Assembly (NCBI RefSeq): GCF_013372265.1
Contig: NZ_CP054051.1
Location: 1,500,587-1,564,586, forward strand
From: Aliarcobacter cibarius
Lineage (GTDB): Bacteria > Campylobacterota > Campylobacteria > Campylobacterales > Arcobacteraceae
Direction: 5' to 3'
DNA: 64,000 nucleotides
Below, piece by piece: positions 60,625 to 64,000 of this stretch (position 1 is its first letter; each line of letters begins with the position of its first letter). The notes under the pieces are model-generated. The model made no database searches and had not been told where the DNA came from. It worked only from the letters and a program-made list of their open reading frames with translations. Made by a program: the position numbers and the translations under genes.

Positions 60625-63086
60625 AATCTTTTTGGTTTAGAATATAAGTATCCCTGAGCTATATCTACATCTAGTTCAATTAAAAGTTCTTCTTGCTCTT
60701 TTGTCTCAACACCCTCAGCAATAGTTATAAATCCAAAACTCTTCGATATAGCAACTATAGCTTTTACGATATCATTATTATTTTTTGTTAAATTTTTTAC
60801 AAATGATTTATCTATTTTTAATATATCAATAGGTAACTGTTGAAGATATTTTAAAGATGAATAACCTGTTCCAAAATCATCAATCAAGATTTTAAATCCT
60901 AACCTTCTCATAACTATTAAAATATCTAATATATCTTCTACATTTTTTATTAAGTATGTCTCTGTTAGTTCTATTCCTATTTTATTTGAGTCTACTTTTG
61001 TCTCATTTAATATATTTTCTATTTTATCCATAAAATCATCTTGCATCAATTGAACAACTGATACATTTATACTTATCATTTCTAAACCAAGTTTTTCTTT
61101 TAAACTTACAAAATCTTCACAAGCTCTTTTAAATACAAAAAGCCCTAATTCATAAATGAATCCTATCTCTTCTGCAATAGGTACAAACTGCTCAGGAGTA
61201 ACATTACCTAATGTAGAACTATTCCATCTTAAAAGAGCCTCAACACTATATATTTTTTTTGTTTTCAAAGAATACTTTGGTTGATAAACTACATAAAATT
61301 CATCATTTTTTAAACCAACAGCTAATGCTTGCTCTATTTCAAATCTTCGGCTAACAATGTTTGTTAAATCTTTAGTATAAAACTCATATCTATTTTTCCC
61401 ATTTTGTTTTGCTTTATACATTGCAGTATCAGAATGTTTCATCAAACTTGAATAATCTTCTCCATCAACAGGATATTTTGCAATTCCTATACTACATCCA
61501 ACATGTAAAGAGTGTTTATTTATAAATATCTTTTCATTTACTTTTTTGATTATATTTCTAGCACTCTCTTCTATTTCTTTTACGTGTTTATATTCAAAAA
61601 TGATTGCAAACTCATCTCCACCTAATCTATAAGCATTATGCTTTTGAGCTAAAGTATTTGCAAGCCTATAAGCTATCTCTTTTAAAAGAATATCTCCTAT
61701 ATCATGACCTAAACCATCATTTATAAATTTGAAACCATCTAAATCTATAAATAAAATTGTAAACTTCTTATTATTTGTTTTACAATCATTTAGAACTTCA
61801 ACAATATCTCTTTGTAAAGCACGTCTATTTAATAAAAGAGTTAAGCTATCATGATAAGCCAAGAATTCAACTTTCTCTTTCTCTTTTATATAATCTGAAA
61901 CATTAAGTTTTATTGCTAGATACCCTTTTAAATCATTATCAATAATAATTGGTGTTATTGAAGCATTTTCATAATATATCTCCCCATCTTTATTTTTATT
62001 TATAAATTCTCCGGTCCACTTCTCTCTTCTATCAAGAATTTCATTCATATTGTCATAAAACTCTCTCGGCAAGCTTCCAGATTTTAAAATTCTTGGATTT
62101 TGACCAATAGCTTCTTTTTTTGAGTAACCAGTAGCTTTTTCAAAAGCTTCATTTACATATTTTATTAATCTATTTTTATCTGTTAAAACTATAGCATTAT
62201 AACTATTTTCAACTGCATATCTAAAGGCAATTAATTCATCTTTTGTTTTTATAGATTTAATATATACATAAACAAATATCAATAATAAAACTGTTGAAGA
62301 AATAAATAATAAAAATGATAGTTTTTTTTGTTTTGATATATTTACTTGATTTATGTCATCAAGTTTTTTATCTAAAGAATCTAGAACTATTCTAAGATCA
62401 AAACTAAAATAATCCTGTTCAATTCTATTTAACTTTTTTAAATTCATTAGTAAAGAATTAACTCTTTTTGTTAAAAAATCTATATCTGAATTATTGTACT
62501 TTAAAGCTAATTTTTCAAGATTTGAAATATGATCTTTTATATATAAACTATTTCCATCTTTATCATTTACAAAAAGTCTAAATATAGAACTAATAGCATC
62601 ATCAATAATTAAAATATCATTTGGATTTTTACTCATATAATCCAATTTAACTTTTGAGCTTAATGATAAAATATAATTAATAGATCCAACTATAGAAGCA
62701 TTTACAGATTTAAATCGCTCAATATCTTCAACTTTCTTTTTCCATTCACTATCTAAAACTTCAATCGATAGTTTTAAATCTTCACTAAAATTTTTGTAAA
62801 ACTCTTCTTTATTTAATGCATTTATTAACTTCTCAGTAGTTTCCATTTTTGAAATAAGAGAATCATAATTTATAAAAGTTGCCTTTGTATTTACAAAACT
62901 ATTAAATTCGTTATATAGTATTTTTAATTTTACAACGTTGTTGTAATAAAAATTAAAATTCTTTATTTTTTCATTTGTTTGATTTATATTATAAATAAAA
63001 AGAGCAGTTACAATTATAAATAAAAATAAAATTATATTTATAGGTTCAAAATATTTTAAAAAACTAATCTTATTTTTTCTGTTCAT
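60609..63086 (-). CDS. Membrane PAS-GGDEF-EAL protein (c-di-GMP turnover)
   Basis: An 825-residue protein: membrane helices at about 14-33 and 255-276 around a 220-residue helical periplasmic domain, a PAS domain (about 285-395; RYAVENSYNAIVLTDKNRLIKYVNEAFEKATGYSKKEAIGQNPRILKSG), GGDEF (about 405-565; RLGGDEFAIIFEY) and EAL (about 575-820; SVEALLRW, IDDFGTGYSSLKYL). Both catalytic signatures are intact. The start overlaps the end of a di-heme peroxidase gene by 17 bases, suggesting redox or peroxide linkage of the signal. PAS may hold heme or flavin, but no ligand is visible. Confidence 0.93.
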   Translation of the reverse strand: MNRKNKISFLKYFEPINIILFLFIIVTALFIYNINQTNEKIKNFNFYYNNVVKLKILYNEFNSFVNTKATFINYDSLISKMETTEKLINALNKEEFYKNFSEDLKLSIEVLDSEWKKKVEDIERFKSVNASIVGSINYILSLSSKVKLDYMSKNPNDILIIDDAISSIFRLFVNDKDGNSLYIKDHISNLEKLALKYNNSDIDFLTKRVNSLLMNLKKLNRIEQDYFSFDLRIVLDSLDKKLDDINQVNISKQKKLSFLLFISSTVLLLIFVYVYIKSIKTKDELIAFRYAVENSYNAIVLTDKNRLIKYVNEAFEKATGYSKKEAIGQNPRILKSGSLPREFYDNMNEILDRREKWTGEFINKNKDGEIYYENASITPIIIDNDLKGYLAIKLNVSDYIKEKEKVEFLAYHDSLTLLLNRRALQRDIVEVLNDCKTNNKKFTILFIDLDGFKFINDGLGHDIGDILLKEIAYRLANTLAQKHNAYRLGGDEFAIIFEYKHVKEIEESARNIIKKVNEKIFINKHSLHVGCSIGIAKYPVDGEDYSSLMKHSDTAMYKAKQNGKNRYEFYTKDLTNIVSRRFEIEQALAVGLKNDEFYVVYQPKYSLKTKKIYSVEALLRWNSSTLGNVTPEQFVPIAEEIGFIYELGLFVFKRACEDFVSLKEKLGLEMISINVSVVQLMQDDFMDKIENILNETKVDSNKIGIELTETYLIKNVEDILDILIVMRRLGFKILIDDFGTGYSSLKYLQQLPIDILKIDKSFVKNLTKNNNDIVKAIVAISKSFGFITIAEGVETKEQEELLIELDVDIAQGYLYSKPKRLIEFN

Positions 63087-63990
63087 AATCGTACAGTTCT
63101 CCTGTTAAACTCTTTAGAAAAATAACTATTTCATCTATCTCTTTTTCACTTAAAGATTTTCCCAATTGATAGTTAGCCATAAACTTAACAGTATCTTCTA
63201 AATTATCAAATCGTCCATCATGCAAATATGGTTTTGTTAGTTCAATATTTCTAAGAGTTGGTACTTTAAAGTAGTATAAATCATCTTCATTCTTTGTAAC
63301 TTCATATCTTCCTTTTGAAGTTGTTTCAACATTACTTACAACACCAAATTTTGCATATAAGTTTCCACCTACATTTCTTCCATGATGGCAAGCTATACAC
63401 CCCTGCTCTTTAAATGTTTGATATCCTCTTTTTGCTTCTTCTGAAATAGCTGTTTCATCACCTCTTAAATATTTATCAAAAGGAGAGTTTGGTGTAATTA
63501 ACGTTTTTTCATATTCTACAATTGCATCAACAATATTATTTATTGTAATTCCATCTTTATAAATAGAAAAAAACTTCTTCAAATAATCTGTTTTTCTAAG
63601 TTTATTTTCTAAATCTTTAAAATTCATTGCCATTTCATTTGGATCACTAATTGGTCCAAAAGCTTGTTCATGAAGATTTTTTGCTCTTCCATTCCAAAAT
63701 TGAGAAAAACTAAAAGTAGAATTTAAAATAGTTGGAGAGTTTATAATACCTAGTTTTCCATCAACTCCGACTGATAATTTTTTATTATCAACTCCACCTT
63801 GACTTAATAAATGACAAGAATGGCAAGAGACTCTATCATCTTTTGATAATCTAGAATCAAAGAATAATTCCCTTCCTAAATCTGCTTTTTTAGTATTAAC
63901 AGTTGCACTTAAAGGTATTGGAGTAATAGGTTCAACAGCTCCTAGAAACAATAATAAAAAAATATTTACAAAAATTATTTTTTTAAACAA
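63070..63990 (-). CDS. Di-heme cytochrome c peroxidase (CcpA/MauG family)
   Basis: A 306-residue periplasmic peroxidase with signal peptide (IIFVNIFLLLFLGAVE) and two heme-c sites, CHSCH (about 56-60) and CIACH (about 198-202). RELFFDSRLSKDDRVSC, INSPTILNSTFSFSQFWNGRAKNLHEQAFGPISDPNEMA and VPTLRNIELTKPYLHDGRFDNLEDTVKFM are family blocks. It reduces hydrogen peroxide with electrons from a c-cytochrome or quinol. The TTG at 63990 has no visible ribosome site within the 10 remaining bases, so a start just outside the window is possible. Confidence 0.92.
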   Translation of the reverse strand: MFKKIIFVNIFLLLFLGAVEPITPIPLSATVNTKKADLGRELFFDSRLSKDDRVSCHSCHLLSQGGVDNKKLSVGVDGKLGIINSPTILNSTFSFSQFWNGRAKNLHEQAFGPISDPNEMAMNFKDLENKLRKTDYLKKFFSIYKDGITINNIVDAIVEYEKTLITPNSPFDKYLRGDETAISEEAKRGYQTFKEQGCIACHHGRNVGGNLYAKFGVVSNVETTSKGRYEVTKNEDDLYYFKVPTLRNIELTKPYLHDGRFDNLEDTVKFMANYQLGKSLSEKEIDEIVIFLKSLTGELYDYEQKK

Positions 63991-64000
63991 AAAAACGCTC

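Noticed and set aside
1-64000. CRISPR arrays, tRNA/rRNA genes, prophage or insertion sequences
   Set aside because: No regularly spaced repeats, no cloverleaf or CCA-ended candidates in the gaps, and no transposase or phage structural genes. The only recombinase-like gene has lost its catalytic serine.

Overview
This is a very AT-rich chromosomal window of a Campylobacterota bacterium, most likely Arcobacter/Aliarcobacter. The blocks secA-lolE, kdsC-lptC-lptA-engB, rplI-hslV-hslU and ubiX-coaD-tmk-hisS-speA-cysE have the gene content and order I know from Campylobacter relatives. It is densely coded core genome. I see no rRNA, tRNA, CRISPR array, insertion sequence or prophage, and no gene-free stretch longer than about 210 bases. 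secA is cut by the left edge. The start of a di-heme peroxidase gene lies within 10 bases of the right edge.

Layout. 0-6 kb: secA end, LolC/E-type permease, an exonuclease, a glycine-zipper protein, and a four-gene unit (DUF1104 protein, response regulator, histidine kinase, mono-heme cytochrome). 6-10.7 kb: an ABC exporter, then a substrate-binding lipoprotein translationally coupled to a membrane GGDEF-EAL protein. 10.7-25.4 kb: a photoprotection/light-biology region holding DUF2805, lipocalin, ferrochelatase, a cryptochrome/photolyase-related protein, a radical-SAM DNA-repair pair, a CPD photolyase, a DUF523-DUF1722 protein, a CrtI-like flavoprotein, a TIGR01777 epimerase, and a LytS/LytTR pair at the end of the photolyase operon. 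A UbiB kinase, a phasin-like protein and an EAL protein sit inside it. 25.4-28.9 kb: NagZ-like hydrolase, two mini J-domain proteins, an acyl-CoA thioesterase and a GNAT. 28.4-37.9 kb: a long minus-strand run for envelope, histidine and proteolysis genes, headed by a degenerate serine recombinase. 38.1-44.2 kb: ubiX to cysE and a TSUP permease. 45-49 kb: small flavoprotein, ABC-F, YqeY and a GGDEF protein. 49.2-53 kb: thiosulfate dehydrogenase TsdA, a cache sensor and a two-component system. 53-64 kb: housekeeping genes (rsmD, rny, fthC, ftsY), TlpA, a TonB-like protein, and a di-heme peroxidase overlapping a PAS-GGDEF-EAL protein.

The most unusual signals are as follows. Two core genes (the ubiB-family kinase and tatD) appear to start at AUA, each exactly 6 nt after a strong Shine-Dalgarno. 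A cache-sensor gene downstream of tsdA has no convincing start in frame, but a well-placed ATG lies one base out of frame across a C6 tract inside a hairpin. The cryptochrome/photolyase-related protein has apparently lost most of its Fe-S cysteines. The serine recombinase lacks its nucleophile. Several pairs join a periplasmic or redox protein to a signalling protein, and five c-di-GMP proteins occur in 64 kb.
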